Shown: in pieces, positions 1 through 5,103 of the stretch
Layout: each line of letters opens with the position of its first letter
Position numbering within the stretch: position 1 is the stretch's first letter
Source of the DNA: Synergistaceae bacterium
GTDB taxonomy: Bacteria > Synergistota > Synergistia > Synergistales > Aminobacteriaceae
DNA: 7,520 bases
NCBI GenBank assembly: GCA_017427625.1
Contig: JAFRSL010000085.1
Location: 1-7,520, forward strand
Reading direction: 5' to 3'
The notes under the pieces: generated by a model
The model's input: the letters and a program-made list of their open reading frames with translations, nothing else
The model's database searches: none
Told to the model about the DNA's origin: nothing
Made by a program: the position numbers and the translations under genes

Positions 1-526
1 AGAGTGCGAGAATAAACATGTTGATGAAAATCGAGAACCTTCCGACCTCAATTCCGTAGCGCCTGCGCATAGCCGCAGCAACAATGTCAGTCCCTCCGCT
101 TGAACCTCCAGCGTTGAACATCATTCCGCCTCCTAAGCCTTTTAGCAGTCCGATTATGACAGTGGCCATGAACTTGTCATCAGGAAGCGGCAGAGGGTAT
201 AGCGCGAAAATTGACAGCCCCGCCGAGAACGTGAGTATTGCTATGATGGTAAGCGCTAGGAAATGAAGGTTGAGATCCCTCCATGCCCACATCAAAAGGA
301 TGATATTGCCGGTGAGTATTACCCAGTTGGGGGAAATTCCGAACATGTAGTTCGTGAGTACGGCGATACCGGAGACACCCAAGTCCGGAAACTTGTAGTG
401 AAGCGTGAAGTAATTTACGGCAAAGGCTTGGAGAAGGCTGGCTAACATTATTACCGCAACGGCTTTCCATTCTGACGTTATAAGGGCGTAAGCGAGCGTG
501 AAAAACTTTCTGACTGCATTCTTCAT
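1..526 (-). CDS. YitT-family integral membrane protein, N-terminal part (runs off left edge)
   Basis: Reading the minus strand from an ATG at 526 gives 175 codons with no stop before the window edge, so this is the N-terminal part of a longer protein (family members are about 280 residues). It is strongly hydrophobic, with likely membrane segments near residues 22-40, 50-62, 68-82, 88-110 and 120-138. The motif GGSSGGTDIVA at 140-150 is the family hallmark seen in YitT/DUF161 proteins, and the preceding loop (FPDLGVSGIAVL, 46-57) also fits. The missing part should carry the last membrane segment and a C-terminal soluble DUF2179 domain. Family function is poorly defined; some members are annotated as transporters without firm substrates, and none can be assigned here. 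An AAGGAGGAA site at 541-549 is 14 bases from the ATG, longer than usual, but no other in-frame start lies closer. It is separated from rpsI by a terminator, so it is probably its own transcription unit. Confidence 0.85.
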   Translation of the reverse strand, partial: MKNAVRKFFTLAYALITSEWKAVAVIMLASLLQAFAVNYFTLHYKFPDLGVSGIAVLTNYMFGISPNWVILTGNIILLMWAWRDLNLHFLALTIIAILTFSAGLSIFALYPLPLPDDKFMATVIIGLLKGLGGGMMFNAGGSSGGTDIVAAAMRRRYGIEVGRFSIFINMFILAL

Positions 527-572
527 TTTGTGCGTAAATATTCCTCCTTGTGTGAATTTTGTGCGTGAGACT

Positions 573-581
573 ATATTAGCA
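573..581 (-). promoter_or_regulatory. Possible extended -10 promoter for the YitT-family gene
   Basis: On the minus strand the sequence reads TGC followed by TAATAT, an extended -10 element, about 47 bases upstream of the ATG at 526. No convincing -35 box is present at 17 bases (CTCACC), which an extended -10 can tolerate. A promoter is needed here because the terminator after rpsI separates this gene from the upstream operon. The call rests on one motif. Confidence 0.35.
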
Positions 582-714
582 CAGGTGTATTTCGCGGTGA
601 GAAGAATGACATAGAACGTATCAAGCGTGATATTGGTTTGCTGTATGATTGGAATTTGTGGCTGTTTATGAGGTCATGTGGCCAAGTTTACGTTTTTTCT
701 TCGCGTCCATAAAT

Positions 715-747
715 AAAAAAGTCCCCCCGCCAAACCTGACAGGGGAA
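715..747 (-). terminator. Intrinsic terminator after rpsI
   Basis: Minus-strand RNA just past the rpsI stop can fold CCCC-(T bulge)-GTC against GGC-GGGG with a 6-base loop, closed outside by two G-T wobbles. The stem is followed by AC and a run of six T (715-720), then more A/T. It lies 14 bases after the stop codon and ends the secG/phosphoribosyltransferase/rplM/rpsI block. Confidence 0.75.
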
Positions 748-760
748 TCTCTCTTTTCTC

Positions 761-1156
761 TTAACGCTTCGAGTACTGCCTCTTTCCTCTTGCGCCTTTC
801 TGTCCGAACTTCTTGCGTTCAACCATTCTTGGGTCTCTCGTCAAAAGTCCTTCCTTCTTCAATGCTGGCCTGTAATCGGGATTGAGCTTGATGAGTGCCC
901 TAGCTATTCCGAGCTTCACGGCACCAGCCTGTCCCGTCAAGCCGCCGCCTGAAGCGTTCACGAAAACGTCTACCCTTCCCTCAACTCCTGCGGTCTTCAA
1001 TGACTGGTAGACCTGCGACTGCCACACCAAGCGCGGGAAATATTCCTCAACTTCGCGGCCGTTAATCTTGATTTCGCCTGTACCTGTGCAGATTCTCACG
1101 CGGGCTAATGCGTTCTTTCTGCGGCCTGTTCCCCATATGTATTTGTCCTCTGACAT
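761..1156 (-). CDS. rpsI: 30S ribosomal protein S9
   Basis: A 131-residue protein of the usual S9 length. The N-terminal part carries the family pattern GTGRRKNALARVRI (9-22), followed by NGREVEEYF (32-40), the GGGLTGQAGAVKLGIARAL segment (70-88) and the basic tail ending GARGKRQYSKR, whose C-terminus reaches the P-site tRNA in the small subunit. It starts at ATG 1156. A perfect AAGGAGG at 1167-1173 overlaps the stop codon of rplM and sits 10 bases upstream, so the two genes are closely coupled (15 bases between them). The rplM-rpsI order is near-universal in bacteria. No frame or length anomaly is seen. Confidence 0.97.
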   Translation of the reverse strand: MSEDKYIWGTGRRKNALARVRICTGTGEIKINGREVEEYFPRLVWQSQVYQSLKTAGVEGRVDVFVNASGGGLTGQAGAVKLGIARALIKLNPDYRPALKKEGLLTRDPRMVERKKFGQKGARGKRQYSKR

Positions 1157-1171
1157 CTGAATTATTCCTCC

Positions 1172-1603
1172 TTATATCTCAAGTGTTACGGGATTCTGCG
1201 CCGCATGTGGGTGTGATGCTCCTGCGTAGACTTTCAGCTTGCTGTCATACTTCAGTCTGTTTCGCGGAAGCATTCCCTTCACGACGTGGCGGAATAACTC
1301 TGCGGGTTTTGCTTTCACCAGTTCACCCCATGTCCTCGACTTGTAGCCGCCGGGGTGTCCTGAATGATAGTGCCATGTTGACTGTGAAGCTTTGTTTCCT
1401 GTGAGCTTCACTTTGTCCGCGTTGATGACAATCACGAAATCTCCTGTGTCAACGTGGGGGGTGTAAGTGGGCTTGTTCTTGCCCGTGAGTATGCGCGAGA
1501 TCACTGCCGCAAGCCGTCCGATTGACCTGTCAGCCGCATCAATTACGTACCATTTTCTCTCAACCTGGCCCGGTTTGGCCAAGTATGAACTGCTGCCTGT
1601 CAT
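1172..1603 (-). CDS. rplM: 50S ribosomal protein L13
   Basis: A 143-residue protein matching L13 along its length: [18 protein letters not shown] (16-33), [20 protein letters not shown] (38-57), [11 protein letters not shown] (61-71), the HSGHPGG segment (81-87), KGMLPRNRL (109-117) and [16 protein letters not shown] near the C-terminus. L13 is an early assembly protein of the large subunit. The ATG at 1603 has an AGGAAGGAA site at 1614-1622, 10 bases upstream. The gene lies 62 bases downstream of the nicotinate phosphoribosyltransferase gene. It has a plausible promoter inside the end of that gene and a hairpin in its leader, so it may be transcribed both from secG and from its own promoter. 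Confidence 0.97.
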   Translation of the reverse strand: MTGSSSYLAKPGQVERKWYVIDAADRSIGRLAAVISRILTGKNKPTYTPHVDTGDFVIVINADKVKLTGNKASQSTWHYHSGHPGGYKSRTWGELVKAKPAELFRHVVKGMLPRNRLKYDSKLKVYAGASHPHAAQNPVTLEI

Positions 1604-1635
1604 GTTATGATGATTCCTTCCTGAAATTTTCTTTT

Positions 1636-1658
1636 TGCGAACGGGGGCTTTGTCCGCA
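1636..1658 (-). promoter_or_regulatory. Stem-loop in the rplM-rpsI leader
   Basis: On the minus strand, TGCGGAC (1658 to 1652) pairs over 7 bp with GTTCGCA (1642 to 1636) around a 9-base loop AAAGCCCCC. One pair is G-T; on the plus strand it becomes an A-C mismatch, so the hairpin favours the rplM-sense RNA. It is followed by AAAAAG, not a T run, so it is not an intrinsic terminator. If the predicted promoter at 1668-1697 is used, the hairpin begins within a few bases of the mRNA 5' end. It could stabilise the transcript or act in ribosomal-protein autoregulation; neither role is shown. Confidence 0.45.
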
Positions 1659-1665
1659 CATTTGA

Positions 1666-2694
1666 TTATTTTACCGCAACTAGCCTTTTGTTTTCAAGAA
1701 TGCCGGGAAGTCTTCCTCTTTTTGCGACATCTTTTCCGTCGACAACCTTGAGATCCATCGTCATATCCATAGGCACGGCATGAGCGATGTAGCTTCCGAC
1801 ACCGAAAATGTCAGCCCCTGCCTCAGCAAGCAGTTTAATGCGTTCGGGATTGAGGCCGCCTGAGACTACGATCTTGACCTTCGTGAAGCCTTCTTTGTCG
1901 AGACGGTAACGCATCTCTTTTACGAGGTCAGCGGTAACTCCTCCTCTTTCGCCGGGGGTATCGAGCCTTACAGCACCGAGCCTGTCTCCCATAGCGCGGG
2001 CAAGGTTCAGAGCCTCCTCGCATTCGTCATGGAAAGTGTCAACAAGAAACGTCCTTCCAACTTCCGGCGGCATGACAGCGTCGTATGCTTCAGCGAGTTT
2101 CAGGGTGTCGCCCATTATAAGGACTGCGGCATGTGGGATCGTTCCGACTGGTTCACGGCCTGCGAGCTTTGCGCCGAGTATGCAGCTTGCGGCTGAACAG
2201 CCTCCGAACTTAACGGCGACTGACTCCATCACGGGGGCTATTGCTGGGTGAAGGTGCCTTGCCCCGAAAACGAGGACGGGCTTTCCTCCTGCGGCTTCAA
2301 CGCATTCACGGGCGGCGGTTGCCCAAGCACATGAGCTTGAGAGTATTCCGAGAAGGTTGGTCTCATGAAGTCCGAACGCGCCGTAAGACCCTGTAATTCT
2401 CATTACGACTTCTTTGGGTGAGAAGTATTGCCCTTCCGGGAGAGCTTCGATTTTTACGGGGGCATCGCTGAGAAGTTCGAGGACTTCCGCGAGGCCGGCG
2501 AACATTCCTGTGGTGCGGGTGAAAATTTCGGCTGTTACCTGAGTGTCGAGCTTGTTGACTGACCTGAGGACATCGCGCGTGTTGATGAAGTAAATATCTG
2601 TGGTCGCGCCGGATTTGATTTCGTCATTGTTCGCACTGAATATGCGATTGGGATTGACCTTCAGGGCTGTTGCATCTCTGAGGGAATTTATCAC
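1666..2694 (-). CDS. Nicotinate phosphoribosyltransferase, compact archaeal/thermophile type
   Basis: A 342-residue enzyme resembling the short nicotinate phosphoribosyltransferases known from Thermoplasma. These make nicotinate mononucleotide from nicotinate and PRPP with ATP coupling, in the Preiss-Handler NAD salvage route in the cytoplasm. Visible motifs are [14 protein letters not shown] (23-36), LPEGQYF (85-91), the GARHLHP segment (144-150) with candidate active-site histidines, GTIPHA (184-189), VDTF (218-221), [10 protein letters not shown] (243-252), VSGGLN (277-282) and the phosphate-binding GVGSYI (298-303). The start is GTG at 2694, supported by AAAGGAGA at 2704-2711, 9 bases upstream; no ATG is nearby. 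The protein stops about 45 residues earlier than the Thermoplasma enzyme as I recall it, lacking its Cys-rich tail. It follows secG by 23 bases. A quinolinate phosphoribosyltransferase or ModD-like protein is a less likely alternative. Confidence 0.85.
   Translation of the reverse strand: MINSLRDATALKVNPNRIFSANNDEIKSGATTDIYFINTRDVLRSVNKLDTQVTAEIFTRTTGMFAGLAEVLELLSDAPVKIEALPEGQYFSPKEVVMRITGSYGAFGLHETNLLGILSSSCAWATAARECVEAAGGKPVLVFGARHLHPAIAPVMESVAVKFGGCSAASCILGAKLAGREPVGTIPHAAVLIMGDTLKLAEAYDAVMPPEVGRTFLVDTFHDECEEALNLARAMGDRLGAVRLDTPGERGGVTADLVKEMRYRLDKEGFTKVKIVVSGGLNPERIKLLAEAGADIFGVGSYIAHAVPMDMTMDLKVVDGKDVAKRGRLPGILENKRLVAVK
1668..1697 (-). promoter_or_regulatory. Predicted internal promoter for rplM-rpsI
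   Basis: Minus-strand TTGAAA (1692-1697) and TAAAAT (1668-1673) are each one base from the sigma70 consensus and are separated by 18 bases. The -10 overlaps the stop codon of the phosphoribosyltransferase gene. Initiation near 1661 would give a leader of about 58 bases that begins with the hairpin at 1636-1658. It would let the ribosomal protein genes be expressed independently of secG. Confidence 0.5.
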
Positions 2695-2717
2695 GGCTGT
2701 TTATCTCCTTTGCGTGC

Positions 2718-2939
2718 TTAATTGAGGAAGACGATGAAGAATGACGTTACCATGAAGATGACTGCGAGGATTATGGTTAACTTCGTGAGGTTTGTGAACC
2801 TCTGCCACTGTCCTGAATCTGCCTGAGTTCCTCCGCCGAAGACGCCAGAGAATCCTCCCTGCTTTCTCTGCTGAATGAGAACCGCGAAAATCATCATGAC
2901 AGACACGACGATATGAATTACGGATAATACTGCTCGCAT
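2718..2939 (-). CDS. secG: Preprotein translocase subunit SecG
   Basis: A 73-residue protein with two membrane segments (about 3-22 and 52-72) joined by a short loop. The loop has the SecG signature: LIQQRKQGGFSGVFGGG (21-37), matching the family pattern of LIQ, a basic residue, then a glycine/FGG stretch. Length and topology fit SecG, the accessory subunit of the SecYEG channel that helps SecA-driven export. The ATG at 2939 has AGGAGG at 2950-2955, 10 bases upstream. It is the first gene of a minus-strand block with its own promoter at 2986-3015. A longer overlapping open frame in another phase is not coding. Confidence 0.92.
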   Translation of the reverse strand: MRAVLSVIHIVVSVMMIFAVLIQQRKQGGFSGVFGGGTQADSGQWQRFTNLTKLTIILAVIFMVTSFFIVFLN

Positions 2940-2985
2940 GAAAATTTTTCCTCCTGTTTAATATTACTGTGGTCAAAACTGAATA

Positions 2986-3015
2986 AGTATATAACAATGG
3001 GGGGAGAATTGACAA
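2986..3015 (-). promoter_or_regulatory. Promoter of the secG operon
   Basis: Minus-strand TTGTCA (3010-3015) and TATACT (2986-2991) each match the sigma70 consensus at five of six positions, with an 18-base spacer. The spacer contains a run of six C (plus-strand G at 2999-3004). Initiation near 2979 gives a leader of about 40 bases carrying the secG ribosome binding site. It starts just after the tRNA terminator ends at 3027. Confidence 0.65.
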
Positions 3016-3026
3016 ACTATTGTGGC

Positions 3027-3062
3027 AAAAAAAAAGACCCTGCGATTGATTCACAGAGTCTT
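3027..3062 (-). terminator. Intrinsic terminator of the tRNA-Gly gene
   Basis: Minus-strand AAGACTCTG (3062 to 3054) pairs with CAGGGTCTT (3042 to 3034) over 9 bp with one G-T wobble and an 11-base loop. The descending arm runs directly into nine T (3035 to 3027). It begins 5 bases after the tRNA discriminator base, so the tRNA is a single-gene unit insulated from secG. Confidence 0.88.
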
Positions 3063-3067
3063 GTGAG

Positions 3068-3140
3068 AGCGGATGACGGGATTCGAACCCGCGACCCTCA
3101 GCTTGGGAAGCTGATGCTCTACCAACTGAGCTACGTCCGC
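3068..3140 (-). tRNA. tRNA-Gly, anticodon CCC
   Basis: The 73-base minus-strand gene folds as a cloverleaf: acceptor GCGGACG/CATCCGC, D arm with GCTC/GAGC, anticodon stem TCAGC/GCTGA with loop TTCCCAA, five-base variable region GGGTC, and T arm GCGGG-TTCGAAT-CCCGT. The loop gives anticodon CCC, which reads GGG glycine codons, and the discriminator base is T, as usual for bacterial tRNA-Gly. CCA is not encoded (the next bases are CTC), so it must be added by the CCA enzyme. One oddity is that acceptor pair 6-67 is C-A, a mismatch; all other stem pairs are canonical or G-T. A promoter and a terminator flank it closely. Confidence 0.95.
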
Positions 3141-3154
3141 ATAGAACGAAAAAG

Positions 3155-3183
3155 ATTTTAGCGCATGATTAAGTTTTTGGCAA
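3155..3183 (-). promoter_or_regulatory. Promoter of tRNA-Gly(CCC)
   Basis: Minus-strand TTGCCA (3178-3183), a 17-base spacer and TAAAAT (3155-3160) lie 14 bases upstream of the mature tRNA 5' end, as expected for a stable-RNA promoter with a short leader. A second, perfect TTGACA lies 23 bases farther upstream (3201-3206), but no -10 box is correctly spaced from it; it belongs to an imperfect tandem repeat. Confidence 0.7.
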
Positions 3184-3206
3184 GTCGCATGATTGAAAGC
3201 TGTCAA
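3162..3206 (-). repeat. Imperfect tandem duplication over the tRNA-Gly promoter
   Basis: On the minus strand, AATCATGCG occurs twice 24 bases apart (3186-3194 and 3162-3170). Each copy is preceded by a -35-like hexamer, TTGACA (3201-3206) and TTGCCA (3178-3183), 6 and 7 bases upstream of it. This looks like an old duplication of a unit of about 23-24 bp, or a pair of binding sites; only the inner hexamer has a matching -10. Confidence 0.5.
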
Positions 3207-3265
3207 AATAACTGAGGGCTTAATCTGCAAAAATAACGATTCCTTCGGCCTTTTACTCTAGCCCA

Positions 3266-3297
3266 TTGACTTGCCCCCCCCCCCTCCATAATATAAT
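3266..3297 (+). promoter_or_regulatory. Promoter of the exported-protein pair, with a C11 tract in the spacer
   Basis: A -35 box TTGACT (3266-3271, five of six) is followed by TTG minus its first T, then 11 uninterrupted C (3274-3284), then TCCA and an A/T stretch. The stretch offers TAATAT (3289-3294, spacing 17) and the perfect TATAAT (3292-3297, spacing 20). Transcription would start near 3301-3304, with a leader of about 30 bases. Because the C tract lies between the two boxes, gain or loss of C changes their spacing and should change promoter strength. This is the only long homopolymer in the window outside a terminator. Confidence 0.7.
3274..3284 (+). repeat. Homopolymeric C11 tract
   Basis: Eleven consecutive C lie inside the promoter spacer of the downstream gene pair. 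Tracts of this length are prone to slipped-strand mispairing during replication. They are also prone to miscounting in sequencing, so the exact length is less certain than the presence of the tract. Confidence 0.9.
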
Positions 3298-3331
3298 TTG
3301 TATAAAATGTTAAGAGCGGAGGTAATAAATC

Positions 3332-3793
3332 ATGAAGCTCAAAAAAGTTGCGGTGTTGTTGGTGTTCGTGATGATGTTCACGACTTGTGAGGCAGCGTTT
3401 GCGTACCGTACCGGGTCGGCAACAGGTGATGCGGTTGTTTACGGCGGAATAGGCAGCGTAATCGCTGGAGGCGTTGCGTACTGTCTGGCGGGGGCTGCAA
3501 CGGTGTTCTGCCCTCCTGTGGGAATAGCGGCGGGACTTGGATTGCTCGGCGCAGGTGCTTACGGGGCATTGTGTGAAGAGAAGACGCTCTCAAAAGATGT
3601 TTTTGCTCTTGCGATTCCTGTTGGGGGCGGTGTCGTTGCCGTGAAATTACCTACAGTTGCTGAATGGACACTCGGAATAGGCGCGGGGGCTGCGGTGTCT
3701 GTTCCGTTCACAAAAGCAACAGAAGCAATCGCTGATGAATGGAAGAAACCCGATTCCCGCAATCCCGTCAATGTCGCGGAAATTCCGTATTAA
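3332..3793 (+). CDS. Small exported Gly/Ala-rich protein of unknown function
   Basis: Not recognised. The 153-residue product begins with a clear signal peptide: basic MKLKK, a hydrophobic core 6-17, and probable cleavage after Ala24 (AAFA/YR). The Cys at 19 is not in a proper lipobox. The mature part has Gly/Ala-rich hydrophobic stretches at about 36-80 (with GLGLLGAGAYG at 68-78), 90-105 and 112-125, spaced like glycine zippers, then a short polar tail rich in charge and proline (137-153). Three Cys (51, 60, 81) remain after cleavage. It may sit in the inner or outer membrane as small oligomerising hairpins, but this is inference. The ATG at 3332 has GGAGGT at 3318-3323, 8 bases upstream. 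It is followed after 3 bases by a larger exported protein with a similar hydrophobic region, so the two probably act together. Expression may vary with the C11 tract upstream. Confidence 0.8.
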   Translation: MKLKKVAVLLVFVMMFTTCEAAFAYRTGSATGDAVVYGGIGSVIAGGVAYCLAGAATVFCPPVGIAAGLGLLGAGAYGALCEEKTLSKDVFALAIPVGGGVVAVKLPTVAEWTLGIGAGAAVSVPFTKATEAIADEWKKPDSRNPVNVAEIPY

Positions 3794-3796
3794 GCC

Positions 3797-5047
3797 ATGA
3801 ACAGGAAATATATTGCTGCCCTCGTTATTGTCTCGCTGTTGTCGTTGAACACGCTGACTCCGGCTCAAGCGTTCTGGCCGTTCGGGAGTTCTGAGCCGAC
3901 GGGAAAAGATCTTCGCTTCAGGACCGTATACCCCGCATCATTCTGGAAATCGACAACAGGAAAAATTCTCATGTACACGGGGATTGCTGTAGGTGTCGCA
4001 ATCATTACGTACTTCAGTGCGGGAACTGGTACGGCTGCTTCTGCCGGGATAATAGCGAAGTTCGTCGGAGGAACAATAGGCTCATGGTGGTTCGGCCTCA
4101 GCGGAGGAGCTGCCATTAACGCGGGGCTTGCCCTTCTCGGAGGGGGAGCGGTGGCAGCAGGAGGCTTGGGGATAATCGGCGGAGTCTCAGTGCTTAGTGC
4201 TGTGGGAAGCGTGGCTCTGAGTGCGGCAATTGACGCGGCTGTAGGGCAGATACCTTCGGGGACTCACACGAAAACCATAACGCTGATTAAGCCCAGACTG
4301 TTACGAGACAATGTTTCGCCCGCTGTGAAATCCGAGATGGAGGAGCTGTATAATCTCCTTGACAAAATCGCTGAGGGCGGCACTGACGCTCAGGCAAAGC
4401 GAGTTGTCCAGCTCATGACATCGATTGACAGCAAGCTAACGCGAGAGACAAGAGCAAAATCAGACGAATACACCGCCTACAACTACCTCTTTATGGCAAT
4501 AATCCGCTACAACCTCAATAATTTTGACGGGGCTAGAGAGGCTTCGAGGCAGGCAAGGCGTTTCACAGACTCGGAGCGTTCTTCGGTGCTGGATTATGTT
4601 GATGCTCTTCTCGCGTTTCAGGCTGGAGATGACAAGAGAGCCGTGAATCTTCTTCGCGGAATTACTGAAGCTGAACCGAAAGCCTCAACGCCGTATATCG
4701 TTCTCGGGCAGTCTGCTTTTGACGAGGGACGCTATCATGAAGCGTTCGACATTCTGGAGCGCGGAATAAGGGCAGGCTGTGATGAGGTCTGCGCTATGAA
4801 CTGGATGGCCGGAAACTCACTGTACAATGCCGGAAGCTACAAGGCCGCCATACCCTACTACAGGACAGCCTTAAAGAACATGACCGTCAACGAGATTGAA
4901 GCTCTCTACAAGCTGAACATCGCTAAGTGCTACAGGAAGATGGGCGACAGCAAAGAGGGCTTGTACTGGCTTGATGATGCGATCTCTGAAGTGAAGGACA
5001 ACGCGGAAATGGTCTCGGAACTTAGGAGGCAATACTCAGCTGATTAA
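3797..5047 (+). CDS. Exported protein with Gly/Ala-rich membrane region and TPR-like repeats, unknown function
   Basis: Not recognised as a named protein. The 416 residues divide into a signal peptide (1-25, cleavage after AQA), a short polar linker containing FWPFG, a long hydrophobic Gly/Ala region (about 55-150, including LALLGGGAVAAGGLGIIGG at 111-129), a mixed segment (155-222), and about five TPR-like helical pairs at 226-259, 263-294, 297-328, 331-363 and 366-399. The repeats show the usual pattern of small residues with G-Y/F near the turn (DEGRYHEAFDIL, NAGSYKAAIPYY). TPRs are protein-binding scaffolds, so the tail probably binds a partner on the outer side of the inner membrane. Cys occur at 328, 332 and 378. 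The ATG at 3797 is 3 bases after the previous stop (TAA GCC ATG) with no good ribosome binding site, suggesting translational coupling. The gene runs convergent to the ABC transporter. Confidence 0.82.
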   Translation: MNRKYIAALVIVSLLSLNTLTPAQAFWPFGSSEPTGKDLRFRTVYPASFWKSTTGKILMYTGIAVGVAIITYFSAGTGTAASAGIIAKFVGGTIGSWWFGLSGGAAINAGLALLGGGAVAAGGLGIIGGVSVLSAVGSVALSAAIDAAVGQIPSGTHTKTITLIKPRLLRDNVSPAVKSEMEELYNLLDKIAEGGTDAQAKRVVQLMTSIDSKLTRETRAKSDEYTAYNYLFMAIIRYNLNNFDGAREASRQARRFTDSERSSVLDYVDALLAFQAGDDKRAVNLLRGITEAEPKASTPYIVLGQSAFDEGRYHEAFDILERGIRAGCDEVCAMNWMAGNSLYNAGSYKAAIPYYRTALKNMTVNEIEALYKLNIAKCYRKMGDSKEGLYWLDDAISEVKDNAEMVSELRRQYSAD

Positions 5048-5055
5048 CCGTCAAC

Positions 5056-5095
5056 AAAAACCGGGCAAGGACTTTTTCTCAATGCCCCCGCCCGG
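5056..5095 (-). terminator. Intrinsic terminator of the ABC transporter operon
   Basis: Minus-strand CCGGGCGGGG (5095 to 5086) pairs with CCTTGCCCGG (5070 to 5061) over 10 bp with two G-T wobbles, followed directly by five T (5060 to 5056). The same wobbles become A-C mismatches on the plus strand, so it favours the ABC-sense RNA. The plus strand can form a different, overlapping 9-bp hairpin (AAGGACTTT at 5067-5075 with AAAGTCTTT at 5097-5105) that may end the convergent plus-strand pair, though no separate T run follows it. Confidence 0.82.
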
Positions 5096-5103
5096 CAAAG
5101 TCT

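Noticed and set aside
180..470. 96-residue minus-strand open frame
   Set aside because: It overlaps the YitT-family gene in another phase; that gene has membrane segments and the family motif, while this frame has no recognisable features and no binding site.
649..885. 78-residue plus-strand open frame between the YitT-family gene and rpsI
   Set aside because: It overlaps the rpsI terminator and the 3' end of rpsI in antisense and has no ribosome binding site; otherwise 582-710 shows nothing I can name.
2701..3054. 117-residue minus-strand open frame
   Set aside because: It overlaps secG out of phase and would begin inside the tRNA terminator and run through the secG promoter; it has no ribosome binding site.
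3211..3265. Possible terminator or riboswitch between the tRNA and cassette promoters
   Set aside because: Only a 5-bp GGGCT/AGCCC pairing with a loop of nearly 40 bases was found, with no T run; too weak to call.
3068..3331. Integration of the plus-strand cassette at the tRNA-Gly gene as a mobile element
   Set aside because: The cassette lies on the 5' side of the tRNA, whereas integrases normally use the 3' end. No integrase or repeat of the tRNA 3' end was seen near 5050.
3332..3400. Lipoprotein signal in the first cassette protein (Cys19)
   Set aside because: The residues before Cys are F-T-T, not a proper lipobox, and a standard signal peptidase I site (AFA) follows a few residues later.
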